Positions 44,945 to 57,154 of a stretch of 64,000 nt of DNA are shown here, piece by piece. Positions within the stretch are counted from its first letter, which is position 1, and every line of letters starts with the position of its first letter. A program made the translations under genes and the position numbers. The stretch comes from Peribolospora baueri (Eukaryota > Basidiomycota > Peribolosporomycetes > Peribolosporales > Peribolosporaceae), in contig JAMDHS010000004.1 of the NCBI GenBank assembly GCA_029717555.1, positions 414,966 to 478,965 of the forward strand, written 5' to 3'. Below the pieces are notes generated by a model. It ran no database searches. It had not been told where the DNA came from and saw nothing but the letters and a program-made list of their open reading frames with translations.

Positions 44945-45570
44945 GGGAGCGGCCGCTTGCTGGACTTCTTCTCAGAGAAGCTGGTGGAAGAAGGGAGGAG
45001 TGGATGGGGACAAAGGAGGCGTCAGACGAGCCGCACTTGAGAGATTCGGAAGACGCTCTCCTCCCTAATCCACAGGGAGACGCCGGTCGTTTGCACAACT
45101 GGTGCGATCACATTGGAGAACTATGACTCTCCGTCAACGGTGGCCCTGGGGCAGTAACTCACAGATGTGGGATGGACCTTTGCGCGGAGGGTGTTGCGAG
45201 CGTTGATTCTCGACGAGGGGAGCGAAAAGTCACAACCGTCCGAAAGGCAAGCCGAGTGGAAGGATGCTTCTAACCCTAACCCTGCTTTTCTTCACACGCG
45301 TGCTCGAGCGTGCCAGACCCCCTGTCCTGTCTCGGATCGGGTCGGAGTTTGGCGGACTGGCCCCTCGTTTAACTGTGCAGGAGCGAGGGCTTGCTCGGAC
45401 CGGCTGCCATCGTCGATGATCCGTGCATACTACTACGACTCGTAGTCGATCGATTATGCGAATGCAGAGCAAGTCGCTAGCGTACATGTATCACCCTCGG
45501 TCAGATGGAACGAACGAAAAGGAGAGACAAAGAGGTAGAAGAAACAAGCTATCCCTCCCACAGCACGAAC
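44945..45570. promoter_or_regulatory. Upstream region of the Stm1-like gene
   Basis: About 630 bp between two minus-strand genes. It contains a two-unit telomere-like repeat at 45270-45283. No gene seen. Its left part may carry the 5' leader of the Stm1-like gene. Confidence 0.45.
45270..45283. repeat. Short interstitial telomere-like repeat
   Basis: CTAACCCTAACCCT, two units of the TTAGGG-type telomere repeat on the complementary strand. Such pairs occur in promoters of translation-related genes in several fungi (telo-box-like). This could also be chance. Confidence 0.5.
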
Positions 45571-48354
45571 TCAACATGTTTGCTTGCTCTTACCCATCCG
45601 ACATACGACGAAGTATGACGCCAAGCTGCGAGGCTTCTTCGCCGCCTTCGCCGCGCCTCCTTGCTCCTTCTGCCCCTGCTGTGAGCTGCTGCTCGCTTCG
45701 ATCTTGTTCTGCCAACCATTGACGACGATGTGCGCCTGTTGCGGACGCCGGTTCGGAGTCTTGTACAGCGCCTCTGGATGATCGTTGACGGCGCGCATAT
45801 GCCGCGCCATCTCCTCCTCGATGCTCCTCTGCCGCCTCATGCCCTTACGAGGCTCGCGCGCACGATCACCCACACGCTCGACACGCTCTTCCTCCTCAGC
45901 CAGGACTTGCTCCATAGAGGGCGTCTTGCGGAGCCGCGAGCTCGGACGTGGCTCGAACGGCGACGACGCGTGCGGGCCGGCCACACCGTCCTTGCTGCCC
46001 TCGCCCGAAACCGAACGCACCACCTTGGCGTCAGGCCACGGTTGCCGCCCGTAGGGGCGGCGGCAACAATGAGGCACTGGTCGATCACAGCGAAGCTTGA
46101 TAGACGCGCTGCGAAGGTCGGCGAAAGAAGGACAAGGCGGGAGCGGGCTGGGGTGAGGATTGGGGAGAGAGATATCGGTCAGGAGCGCAGGCGACGCCTT
46201 GTCCGTCCCAGTCGTCCTCGACGACTGCGCTGGCACTTGCAAAGACAGCGAGGGCTGAGCACCGGCCACCCCGGCTTCCGGCTCCAGCTTGGGGACAGGC
46301 TTGGCGGCGCTGGCCTTGCGAGCAGCGAGTCGTTTGTCGGTTTCGCTGACGGCGCCGAAGAAGCTGCTGGCCTTGGCAAGGGGGCGAGCGCGGTTGACCA
46401 CTCCACCCGGGGCGGCTCCGGGCGCGCGCTCGGCGGTGGAGGGAGGTTTCGAGGGAAGCAGGGCGGGCATCGACACAGACTCGGAAATACCTCTTCGACG
46501 AATGGAGTCGGAGAATGTGACCAGCTCGAGCAGGTGCCCGAACTCTGCAGCTCCGAACGGCTGATCGCCCCCTGTCTTAGCAGAAGTCTGGTCGTGTCCA
46601 TCGTCCAACGGGTGGTTCTCCGGCAGGCCTTCAAAACCGTCTGAGACATACCCTTCGGACTCCTCCGTCCGCAAAGCTTCAGAATCGTCCGACGTTAGGC
46701 CGCCAGAGTCTTCCGAAGGTAGGTCATCAGGCTCTTCGACCGAGTAAGGGACGGCCAAGGTAGGGAACGTGGGGATCTTCTCGCCGTCGTCGGTCATGTC
46801 CAAGCTCAACTGCGGCGTGGCCTTCCTGACAGAGTCGGCCGCGTCGGCCGCGTCATGGTCGTTTAAAGGATGCTCTTCAAACTCGTCCACGGGGGAAGGA
46901 ATGACCAGAGTCGGAAGCCTGAACATCTGGTCGTCATCGTCGCACAGGTCCGAGCTGAACGGAGGAGACGATCGGATGGATCTCCTCTCGCTATTCGCTA
47001 CGGGTCGGGACCCCGAGAGAGGCGCATTCTTGTCCTCAGCCATGTCGAATGCGTTCCACTCATCCACGTCCGCAATGAGCCCACCAGAGAAGGGCAGGCG
47101 CTGTGGCGGCGTCGGGAAGGTGCTGAGAGGAGACGACTCCATCGCGAGCTTCGCGTCGGCGGGATCGAGAGGGCTAAGCTGGCCCGCTGATACGTCGTCG
47201 TGAGGGACCAGGTCGGCTTGAACAGGCGAAGAGAATAAGATCGACTCATCAGCCTTCGAGACCTTCTCGTCGGGCACGTAACTGCGAAGATCATGGTCGG
47301 CAGACGACTGATCTTGCGCGGGATCGAGCGAAGGCACTTCGAGGTCGACATCCAGTGGCGCGTGAGAACCGCTTTCGACGTGGTGATTGAACGCAATGTC
47401 GAGGCCGAGACCGAGGCCGCGCAGCAGGAGTCCAGTGGTCTTTTGGCTCGTGGTAGCGGCGTCGATCATTACGTCGTGCCCCTTTAGATCTTCGACGTTA
47501 GAGCCGTGGTCCACGAACGAGATCCTGTCCGAGTACGACGAGGCAGTGTCGGGACGAGGAGAGGCGCATTCATCGTCCCGGGAATAGTCCGAGAAAGCCG
47601 AGGATGGGCCAGTGCTCTCCTCTTCGCTCGATGGGTATTCAGAGGGAGTCGAAGAATTTGAATTGAGCGCGGCGGTGAATCCAGGGTGAGTCGGTGCCTC
47701 ATTGTAGACGACCGGAGGCCCGGCGGGACCATGCCTCAGCGACAAACCCTTATCGATCTCGAAGGGAGAGCCGAGGAGAGCGGTGATCTCGTTGCGACCT
47801 TCCTTAGACGGCTGCGCCCCTTTTCCGGAGTGTTTGAAAGGTGCGCAGAACAAGTCGTTCACCGGCGAACCCTGCTTCTTCGACAGCTCGGAAAAGCAAT
47901 GGAGCCAAATGTTAAGACACTCAACGTTGCTTTTCTCCTCGGCATCGGACGACTGTTCTTCCTCGCTGTCCTCGTACTTGAAGCGAGTGAGTGGCCCGAG
48001 GGACCGAGATCGCACCTTGGCAGCGACAACGTGCCGAGAGGCGGCACCTCGAACGCGGCGAGACTGATTCACCGAGGCAGGGACGTTGCCGTGGGAATCG
48101 GGAGTGAAGAGCAGACCAGCACCCGAGTTGAGTGCCATACTCTTGGCGTAAGCTTGCAAATCGACGTCTACGCCGTCTTCAGGCTCGCTGATCTCGGCTA
48201 CCGTCTCGAGGCCGCGGGCGCGGTCATAGTCGGGGGCGCTGCAGATGCGGGCCTTGGAGGCCCCAGTGGAAATGTTGGTGGGAAGCGAGAGCTGAATCTC
48301 TGGAGACAGATCCAGGGCGTGGCTGTGGGAGGCAGGCTGGCGAACGGCGGTCAT
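45571..48354 (-). CDS. Large single-exon disordered protein, unknown
   Basis: 927 residues without an intron, which stands out among intron-rich neighbours. Mostly disordered: Ser/Pro/Asp/Glu-rich, with repeated acidic blocks (SEDSGGLTSDDSEALRTEES) and short patterned segments such as LIADVDEWNAFDMAED, MFRLPTLVIPSPVDEFEEHP and IPTFPTLAVPYSVEEP; the last two are similar to each other. The C-terminal part is basic and helical (TPSMEQVLAEEEERVERVGD, RQRSIEEEMARHMRAVN), then NRRPQQAHIVVNGWQNKIEA. No domain recognised. A GTATGT donor just before the stop (near 45608) means that a short last exon could replace the final residues. Confidence 0.75.
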   Translation of the reverse strand: MTAVRQPASHSHALDLSPEIQLSLPTNISTGASKARICSAPDYDRARGLETVAEISEPEDGVDVDLQAYAKSMALNSGAGLLFTPDSHGNVPASVNQSRRVRGAASRHVVAAKVRSRSLGPLTRFKYEDSEEEQSSDAEEKSNVECLNIWLHCFSELSKKQGSPVNDLFCAPFKHSGKGAQPSKEGRNEITALLGSPFEIDKGLSLRHGPAGPPVVYNEAPTHPGFTAALNSNSSTPSEYPSSEEESTGPSSAFSDYSRDDECASPRPDTASSYSDRISFVDHGSNVEDLKGHDVMIDAATTSQKTTGLLLRGLGLGLDIAFNHHVESGSHAPLDVDLEVPSLDPAQDQSSADHDLRSYVPDEKVSKADESILFSSPVQADLVPHDDVSAGQLSPLDPADAKLAMESSPLSTFPTPPQRLPFSGGLIADVDEWNAFDMAEDKNAPLSGSRPVANSERRSIRSSPPFSSDLCDDDDQMFRLPTLVIPSPVDEFEEHPLNDHDAADAADSVRKATPQLSLDMTDDGEKIPTFPTLAVPYSVEEPDDLPSEDSGGLTSDDSEALRTEESEGYVSDGFEGLPENHPLDDGHDQTSAKTGGDQPFGAAEFGHLLELVTFSDSIRRRGISESVSMPALLPSKPPSTAERAPGAAPGGVVNRARPLAKASSFFGAVSETDKRLAARKASAAKPVPKLEPEAGVAGAQPSLSLQVPAQSSRTTGTDKASPALLTDISLPNPHPSPLPPCPSFADLRSASIKLRCDRPVPHCCRRPYGRQPWPDAKVVRSVSGEGSKDGVAGPHASSPFEPRPSSRLRKTPSMEQVLAEEEERVERVGDRAREPRKGMRRQRSIEEEMARHMRAVNDHPEALYKTPNRRPQQAHIVVNGWQNKIEASSSSQQGQKEQGGAAKAAKKPRSLASYFVVCRMGKSKQTC

Positions 48355-48944
48355 TGTGGTGGGCTGAGTGGGACTAGAGGTGTGAGGTGGGAGAAAGGGG
48401 AAAGAGCGCCAGGCTCGGGTCTTGAAAAAAGGTTGTGAGCTGTGAGGCCTGCTACCAGCAAACGCGAAAAGGCAAATAAAAGCAACGGTCGCACAGCGAC
48501 CGGTAACAAAGGCGCGAGGTAGGGAACGGGAAGGGAGAACGATGTGGTGGGTTTGGAAAGACAGCGTGCCGCCCGGAGGTGGCCGCCTTTAAAGCGTTTC
48601 GAGCGAGTGCCGTCATTAGAATATCGCTCAGCAACCAGGTCCGGGCATGCTTCGTCATCTGGCCTGTGATCGTGCGAGACCTGCGCCTTGTTGGACGAGA
48701 ATTCGACGGCATGGGTGCAAAGGCAAGACGGTGGTGGTTATGAAGGTGACATGTCCTGGCCGACAGGGCGAGCAAATGGCTTGCTGCGGCTACCGGCGAA
48801 TGAGCAACTTGCTGCGGCTTTCGATCACTGCGGCGGCATCGGTGTCCTTCTTGCAGCTATTGTTCGCCTGGCCCGATCCATCTAATAGCTGCTTCGGACC
48901 AAACTACGAGCTGGTTCAGAGCTCGGTCTGCACAGACGCAGGAC
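48355..48944. promoter_or_regulatory. Divergent promoter region
   Basis: 590 bp between the starts of the disordered protein (-) and DIS3 (+). No clear element seen. Confidence 0.4.
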
Positions 48945-51900
48945 ATGGTGGAGATTACGATCCGGAAACGCCCGGCGGCGGCGTCGAACGAGCTCGTCCA
49001 GCGGAAGTTTTTCAAGAAGACTGCTCGGGGAAAGGTGCTCAAGGGTGAGCGAGCGCGAACATCGTCGTCAATCGCTTGATGAGACGAGAGAGGCGATGAA
49101 TGGTCTTCTTTCAGCCAGTAGTAGCATTGGCTTAAGATACCGCCTTCTGATTGGTCTCTGGGTTTATTTTGGGTTTCAGTCCTTCGCGAACGCTATGTCC
49201 GAGACGACATCTCTTGCGGCTCGCTTGCGTGCTCGTCCTGTCAACCGCCGACCTCTGGCCTGCACAAGGCCAGGCCGTGCTTGTCCGCGGAGGGCATTCG
49301 CGGGAACAAAGCGGTCGCCAATCCGCATTACATTCTGCCTGATACGAACGTGTTTTTGCGCGAGGCGAGTGCAGGCCCTGATTTCGGCCGTTGCCCGGTT
49401 TGCGGCAACTCCAGCTCACACCTGAATTTGCGTTCGCCTTCATCTCCCTTTCCAGATGGACCTCATTGAGTCATCTGCCTTTGTAGACGTCATCGTTCTC
49501 CAGAACATTCTCGATGAAGTGCGCCACCGAAGTTTGCCGATCTATAATCGTCTAAGGGCTCTTATCCAAGACCCTGATCGACGATTTTGGATCTTCTACA
49601 ACGACATTCTCAGGTGAGCATAAGAAGCTGATGGAGAAGCTCTTCTGTTCAAAACAATGCACTGATTCATGGCCTTGCTTTGAAGGGATACCTGTATTGT
49701 TCGGAAAGAGAAGGAGACGCCAAATGATTACAACGACCGAGGTGGGTTGAATCACAGACGGAATCGCAAGTTGATGACGCATGTTGATGAAACCGTGCCC
49801 ATCCCATGACTTCCAGCCATCCGAGGTGCCACTGAGTGGTATGCGGCCCATCTCAAAACTGAGCATCTCATGTCCGGGGCTTCAGATGGGGAATCTCTGG
49901 AGGTCGTCCTGCTCACGAACGATGCGGAGAACAGGCGTCTGGCGCAAGAGAACAAGCTGGTGGCATTCTCAGGTGAGATTCATGCAAAGGCGCCAAGTGT
50001 CCCTTTCTGGATGACTATGACTCTCGCAGCCGTTGACGGACGAACGAACTGATCCACAGTGAGGGATTACGTGGAAGGGATGCCTCAAGCCGGAGAGCTC
50101 CTTGATCTGCTGGCCGCCCCAGGCCCCTCGGATGGATCTATAGAGAAAAAGACGGTGCTCTATCCGGGTGTGAGTATTGTTCATCAGCCCTGCGGAGTCG
50201 TTAGATTGCGATCTAATTTCTCTCAATCTCAACGTATACGTCTAGTATTATCCCACTGCGAGCCTTATGGCCGGGATCAAGAGTGGAGCCCTCCATCAAG
50301 GCTATTTCCACGCCAACGCGTACAACTATCTCGAGGTGAGTTGAAAAGTGTACGTCAAGGTCCTTGGGCGATGAGGTCTCTCACAAGCGCTGTCCTGGGC
50401 GGATCAGGGTTCGGTGAATGTACCTGCGCTGGAAAAGCCCGTCTTGCTCGTTGGTCGGGAGCACATGAACCGAGCCGTCAGTGGCGACGTTGTCGCAGTC
50501 GAAGTGTTTCCGGAGGACCAGTGGCAAGCTCCAGCTGACGAAGTCATCGACCAAGACGGTAAGTCCGCCGCGTCACGGCTGGATTCGAGCGAGGCAAATT
50601 ATTGACATGTTGATCGTTACGTCCTCAGCGGCGCTACGTAACGATGACGCAGAAGCGTCGGAAGGCGAAGAAGGCGCGAGTGTCGAGGATGAAGAGGCGA
50701 AATTGGCCCAGAAGGAGCGCGCAGCGGCTAGAGCGGAGGCGGAGATAAAGAATGCGGGACGTCAGCCGACTGGTCGTGTTGTCGGCATCATCAAGCGAAA
50801 TTGGAGAGCGTGAGTGCTCTCGATAGTGGCGCTACTTCCACAAGGTCCCGCGCCTAACAGATCGAGTTTTTTTTTCTGCATTACAGTTACGTGTGCCACA
50901 TCGACCGTGCTTCGGTTAACGCTTCGACCTTGTCCGCCAAGTCTCAGCAGAGTCTGTTCGCAACCCCTATCGACCGACTCATCCCTAGAATTCGTCTCCG
51001 CACTCGTCAAGCCTCCCAGCTCCTCGATCAAAAGATCGTTGTGGCCATCGACCGATGGGAGCCGACGTCGCGGTACCCAGAAGGCCACTTTGTGCGAGCG
51101 CTAGGGAGGACGGAAAGCAAGGATGCGGAGCAGGAGAGTTTGCTTCTTGAGCACGACGTGCCCTACAGACCGTTTTCCAAGGCCATCCTTGACTGCCTTC
51201 CGCCGGAGGGGGATAGCTGGGTCGTGCCTGAGAAGGACATGAGCAATCCGGCATGGAAAGACAGGGTGGACTTGAGGACGGAGACGATCTGCAGCATCGA
51301 TCCACCAGGTGAGCATCTGCGAAATGTTCGACAACTGAATACTGTCTGAATCGAATCATCGCATGAACAACCTCAGGCTGTGAAGACATCGACGATGCGC
51401 TGCACGCGAAACGTCTGCCGAACGGAAACATCGAGGCCGGTGTTCGTGAGTCTGCATCCTTGGCGGGTTAGCGGAAATGGACGACGAGGGCTAAGCGACG
51501 CCTCCTACACAGATATCGCCGACGTTTCTTACTTTGTCAAACCGGACACGCCCATGGACGCTGAAGCGGCCTCGCGTGGCACGACAGTATACCTCGTCGA
51601 CAAGCGTATTGACATGTTACCGTCTTTACTCGGCACGAACCTATGCTCGTTGCGGCCGGATGTGGAAAGGCTTGCGTTCTCAGCGATCTGGGTGAGTCAC
51701 TGCCGATCGCTGTCTGGTCTCCGAAGCAAGAGCTGATGAGGGTGTATCCTGGTTCTGTAGGAGATGACGCCGGAAGCAGACATCGTGAACGTGCGTTTCC
51801 ACAAGTCAGTCATCGCGTCCAAGGCCGCCTTCACGTACGAAGAGGCCCAGATGCGCAAGGACGACCCGAACATGAACGATGCGATTACCGAGTCGATTCG

Positions 51901-53533
51901 GCTCCTCAACGGCCTCGCCAGGCAGCTCAAGGCAAAAAGGATGGCCGCCGGCGCACTGAATCTCGCATCTCCTGAAGTGAAAATCCACCTGGAGAGCGCG
52001 GAGAGCACGGAGCCGATAGACGTGGAGCAGAAGGAGCTGAGAGAGACGAACAGCTTGGTGGAAGAGTTCATGCTGCTCGCGAACGTTTCTGTCGCTGAGA
52101 AGATCTACGAGACGTTCCCGCAGACGGCTGTCCTGAGGTGAGTCGAGCTGAACCGAGGGGAAAGTCAGGTCTACCTTTGTCGTTTGTAGCGGGTCGAGTC
52201 GATTTCCGTTTTATTTGTGCACTGGCTGAATGACTCCTTTTTATTGAAATCAAGGCGACACGGTGTTCCTCCGCGCACCAACTTTGAAACCCTTCAAGAC
52301 ATTCTTGCAAAACGAAAGGGCTTTCACGTGGACGTGTCCAGCTCGGGCGCATTGGCCGCCTCTCTCGACAAATGCGTGGTGAGCGAGAAGTGCGCCTAGC
52401 GACGGGCGCCGGCGTCCCCATGGCTCATGTGTTTTCCTGCATATTATGTACGCGCTTCAGGACGCCAACGAGCCGGCTTTCAACACGCTCGTTCGCATCA
52501 TGGCGACGCGATGCATGTTGTCTGCCGAATACTTCTGCTCCGGGAGCGTAGCTCGCAGCGCGTTCGGCCACTATGGTCTCGCCTGTGGGATGTACACACA
52601 CTTTACGTCGCCCATTCGCCGTTTCGCGGGTGAGTGCGCGGGACGTCGTCTTTTCTCTGGCGACATTTGCGCTCAAACATAGGCCATCTTTGTTTTCGTT
52701 ACAGACGTTTTGGCCCATCGGCAGCTGGCGGCCGCCATCTCGTACGAACCTCTGCACGCGTCTTTACACAGTAAGCCGCACGTGGAAAACATCCTCAAGG
52801 TGGTGAACAAGCGACACCTCGCCGCCCAACGCGCGGGAAGGGCGAGCGTGGAGTTCTACGTCGCCCTGGCCATCGCGGCCAAGAACCACGAGGCGACGGC
52901 GAAGGGCGAGAAGGAGGGTGGAGAGGACAAGGTGGCGGTGAGGGAGGAGGCGTTCGTAATCCGCACCTTCCGCAACGGCCTCGCGGTGTTCGTGTCCAAG
53001 TGAGTCGTTGGTTGCGCAAAGTTTTGTTTTTGGCCGTCTGTCGGGCCGGGCCTCGTCCGTTGACTCGGCTTCCCAACCCGGACGTTGATCGTCGCGCAGG
53101 TTCGGACTGGAGGGCCTGATCACGTTCAAGCAGGAGTGTCAGTTCGATGCGGAGAACTATACGGTGACGGTGCCGGCCAAAGCGTCTGGGCTGAGCGAAG
53201 GTGAGTGAAGGCGCACTGAGGCGACACGGAGCGGCGACGACGGCGTCAGCCTTGTTATCCTTCCGACCCCGCCTATGGGGCACATGTCGTTTCGAGGCCC
53301 GCGTTAACGCCGACGCGCTGACCGGGTCTTGCTCCTTTTCGTTTTCGCTCCCACTTGCACCTTGACGGTCATACGCTGCCGTCCCACTACTTTTGATCCT
53401 CCACCCGTCCAACATGCGGACACACGCAGACCTGACGGTAGGCGTGTTCGACAAGTGCAAGGTGGAGATCGGGGTGAAAAAGGACAGGAGCACGCAGCGT
53501 GGACGCGTTCGCATGGCGCTCGTCGGCAAGTGA
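48945..53533 (+). CDS. DIS3: Exosome catalytic subunit Dis3/Rrp44
   Basis: 3'-5' exoribonuclease and endonuclease of the nuclear and cytoplasmic RNA exosome. Eighteen exons: 48945-49044, 49180-49364, 49456-49613, 49686-49741, 49817-49972, 50060-50169, 50246-50335, 50408-50558, 50629-50809, 50887-51308, 51377-51445, 51513-51691, 51761-52137, 52255-52378, 52461-52629, 52705-52999, 53100-53200, 53430-53533; 1008 residues. An N-terminal CR3-type Cys cluster ([14 protein letters not shown]) is followed by a PIN domain ([41 protein letters not shown]), cold-shock domains, the RNB catalytic core ([14 protein letters not shown] with its aspartates, [24 protein letters not shown]) and a C-terminal S1 domain. 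Intron 2 is GC-AG. An acidic insert (about 331-370) lies between the cold-shock domains. Confidence 0.97.
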
Positions 53534-54267
53534 GGGGCCGCCGTGGGTCGTACTGAAGGCTGTTCAGTGCCCGGAACGCTCGTGATGTGGTACGAGCACT
53601 CTGTCGGCGTCGCTCGGTCATTCAAGCGCCTCCTTGTCTCGGGCTGTGTGTAAACGAACGCATGCGCGAGGCGGTCTATCTATCTGCACGGTACGAACCA
53701 GTACCAGTTCCCGTCCCCGTCGTGTACAGTACGTAGAGCCGTCACGTCACGAGAGGTTTGGGGCCAACTTGCTTGGACCAACTTACTTTCATCGACGTCG
53801 CCGCCGCTGGAGGGCCACTTAGGTTTGGCGCGCGCGCGCGCGTAATTAAGTGATCTCGAGGGATATGTAGCCATGGATGCGGTACAATACGGTACTGTAT
53901 GTTGAGCCCTCGTCGTGTCGTATGGAGGGAGGTATGTACCAGGCTACATATGTATCCCATCTCGACGGACGCACGGACGCGAGCTGCGGTCCCTCCGGCC
54001 AGTCACGTGCCGTCGACCGTTGTTCGTCCTCCCGACGACGCCCGCAGACAACGGAGGGACAGCGGAGTGACTGACGGTGGCTTGATACGAGCACGACATG
54101 AGTACATGGACAAGCGCACACGCACGGACACACACAAACGGACCTACGTAACTGCCACACGCTGTAGTCAGTCAGGGCAGGACAGGGCGGGACAGGGTGT
54201 GTATGCACCTGGCGCAGATCGCTTGTGCCGAACGCTTCGCTCTGTCATCAATTCCCATCTGTTGCCC

Positions 54268-54334
<67 letters not shown>
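54268..54334. repeat. (TATC)n microsatellite
   Basis: About 67 bp of uninterrupted ATCT/TATC tetranucleotide, roughly 16-17 units. It is likely polymorphic between strains. Confidence 0.95.
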
Positions 54335-56108
54335 CCATCCCCCCCTTGGAGCGTGCGTGTGCGTGGCTGGCAGGCGGGCTTCGTCGGTGGCTTGACGACG
54401 GGCGGAGGGTGGCGAGTCGTCGGAGGGAGAGGGTCGCTCCGCCGTACGCCTCCTTCGTGTGTCGGTCGCCCCGGCTCGTCGTCATCACCTCGTTCGCCCT
54501 GCCCTGCTCGCTCGCGGAAAGTCGCCATGCCGCCTCCGCCGCAGCCGGCGAAATGGGGACCAGCGGGGAGAACCGGGGAGGCGATGCCGGCGCGGACGGG
54601 AGCACTGTTTAGGCGACTTGGGGCAAGGACGGAGGAAGAGGAGCGGCGAGAGTTAGTGTCGGCGGGCGAAACGAATCGGGTCTGTCGGTCCCTGCGGGAG
54701 GGCGGGTCGTGAATGGGGGTGGAGGAAAATCGGGAGAAAGGAAGTAGATCTTGTGCGCTTATCCGAGAGGCGGTGGAGAGCGAGGAAGGACGGCGGCGAC
54801 ACGTATCCTCACTCACAGTTGTCCATCTCCATGTCCACGACCAGCACGTGACGATCATCCACCGGCTACGGATCGACCGCCGACGGGTGGAGGCGACCGG
54901 CGCACGTCCGGTCTTCGACGCATCGTCGAGGTCGGACGACGGCATCGTAGACGACGACGACGACGACGACGACGTGCGCACATGACCCATGTATAAACGG
55001 ACGTCACTGGCCTCGGCGCACGCGCGCTCCGGAGCCTCTTTCTTCGTCGTCCGTCTTAGGTCCGCGGTGCTCCCTGTCTGCCACCTTTGACAGATACGCG
55101 ACGCAAGCCAGCGAGCCAGCCAGCGCGCGACGATACGTTGTTGGCATGCTCGCCCGTCCGCCCGCCGGACGGACGGGACCGGACGAGACCAGATCAGACC
55201 AGTCCAGTCGAGTCCAAGCCAGTCCAGAAGGCGCGGCCGGGCTGGCTCCGGCTCTGGCGATAGATGGATGGATGGATAGATGGATGGAGGCTTATGCGCC
55301 TCGGACGACGGGGCGACGGGTGGCGGCGCCGGGAACGGGAACGAGAACAAGAAGGGACAGGCGAACTACAGTACATGGCTTACATCTTCCTTCGGATGCG
55401 GAGATGCGGACCCTGAAAGGAGGGGTGTGGTAAAAGCGGGAGCAAGAGAGCGCGAGCGGACGAGCGGGCGATCGGGAGACCGTCGATCAAGGTTTGTACG
55501 ACCCGCGTCTGCTGTCCGTCCGGTCGCCTGGATGGCTTCGTTGCCGGTGCGGAGGCAAGCCAAGCCAGGCGAGGCCAAGCGAGGCGACGGTTGCGCTGCG
55601 CTGTGTGGTGTGTCCGTTGGTTGGTTTAAAAAAGTGGCCGGTGCGAAGTGGGAGTGGAGTACGGACGGAAGGACGGGTGGAAGGATGTACGGAAGAAGCC
55701 GCCGGGGCCTGCTTAGGCCCTCCTTCCTTCCGTCCCTCCTCCCTCCCTCCCCTTTCTTTGTCAGCCTGGATTGGATTAGATTCCGGATGGATGGATGTTG
55801 CACAGCAAAAACGGCATCGTATCGTGACATGGCGCAGATCGTCCCCAACCAACGCTCTCCAGAAGATCTACTAACGGCCGGCCGACGCTCCAACGCCCCG
55901 GTCCGAATGGAAACGGGGGCCAACCCGTATGCCATCGTAACCTAAATTCGTCTGTCTGGCGTTCGTACTACCTGCCTGCCTGTTTGCCTTGATTTCGAGC
56001 GACGACCGCCCACCGTCCGTCCGTTGTCGTGGATACGAGCCGTCGGAGCATGTGACGACCCGATCCATCTCGCTGGGCGCGACGCAAGCGCATGGGCTAC
56101 GTATTACG

Positions 56109-56157
<49 letters not shown>
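56109..56157. repeat. (TAGA)n microsatellite
   Basis: About 49 bp of uninterrupted TAGA tetranucleotide, 12 units. It is the reverse complement of the run at 54268-54334, in inverted orientation 1.8 kb away. Confidence 0.95.
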
Positions 56158-57121
56158 TGGTCTTATGAAAACGTCCGATACATGTAACCCGATCGATCGA
56201 TCGGCGCCGACGAGCCCGGGCCCTGCCCGCCTGCCTGCCAGCTTGGGCGGGGCGTGGCTTGCCCCTGGCCTGGCCTGGCCTGGACTGAGCTGACCTGAGC
56301 TGACCTTTGGCCGCCGGTCATGGCTCCGACAGCGGTCATGGCATGACATGACGCACGGCAGGGCCAGCCAATGCGGCGGGCGGGCGGATATAGCTTACGT
56401 GGGAGAGACAAGAGGTCGGAGGCGTAGGAGAGGGAGGGCAGGACGAAGAGGCGGGCGACTGGACTGGACTCGACTGGAGTTGGAGTTGGAGTTGGGACTT
56501 GGTTGGGACTGCACCGCGCTGTACTCACTGCCTGCCTGCAGGCACGAGACCGTCAGTCGATCGGTCGCATACGCCCGTGGTGGACGCACGTCGCCGGCGT
56601 CGACGAAGTGACAGGACAGGACGCAACTTGCATTTGTCTCGCCGCTCGCTCCCCCTGTCTTGTCCTGCCCTGTCCTAGCCTGGCCCTTCCTGGAAATGGC
56701 CCTGTCCTGTCACGAGGCTGTGCGGCGTGGAGAAGGAAGAGGGCGAGAAGGGTGAGTGAGTGAGTAAGTGCGGGCCGCCGGGGCGGATTGAGCGGAGGAG
56801 GCGCGAGATAGGGCCGCGAGACGAGTGGAGTGGAGCGCGGTGTATGGTACGCATGTGCATGTGTGTGTGGTCAGTCACGTCGTCATCGACCACATCCGAT
56901 TGTCTGTCTGTCTGTCTGTATCTATCTCCTCCCTAGGCCAGTCCAGTCCGTGAGGTAGGTGAGCTCGCAGGCCGGAGCGATGCGCAGTGGGTGGGCTCGA
57001 AAGCGGCTGCGGCTGGGAGTGGTCGGGTGTGCATGTGACCGGGTGGACGGGCACGTGACGATGACGCAACCCCTAATGCGAAGGAAGGAGGGAAAGAAGG
57101 AAATGTCCGTCGGTTGTCCGT

Positions 57122-57123
57122 GT

Positions 57124-57151
<28 letters not shown>
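57122..57151. repeat. (GTCTG)n pentanucleotide repeat
   Basis: Six tandem GTCTG units. It is complementary to the run near 58596. Confidence 0.85.

Positions 57152-57154
<3 letters not shown>

Noticed and set aside
45730-48438. 304- and 250-codon plus-strand ORFs
   Set aside because: Antisense to the 927-residue minus-strand frame, which has the more protein-like composition and an ATG start.
54322-55350. 342-codon minus-strand ORF
   Set aside because: Low-complexity, repeat-derived translation with no domain, crossing microsatellite DNA.
54268-56157. CRISPR-like array in the repeat-rich region
   Set aside because: The repeats are continuous tetranucleotides without unique spacers, and the DNA is eukaryotic.
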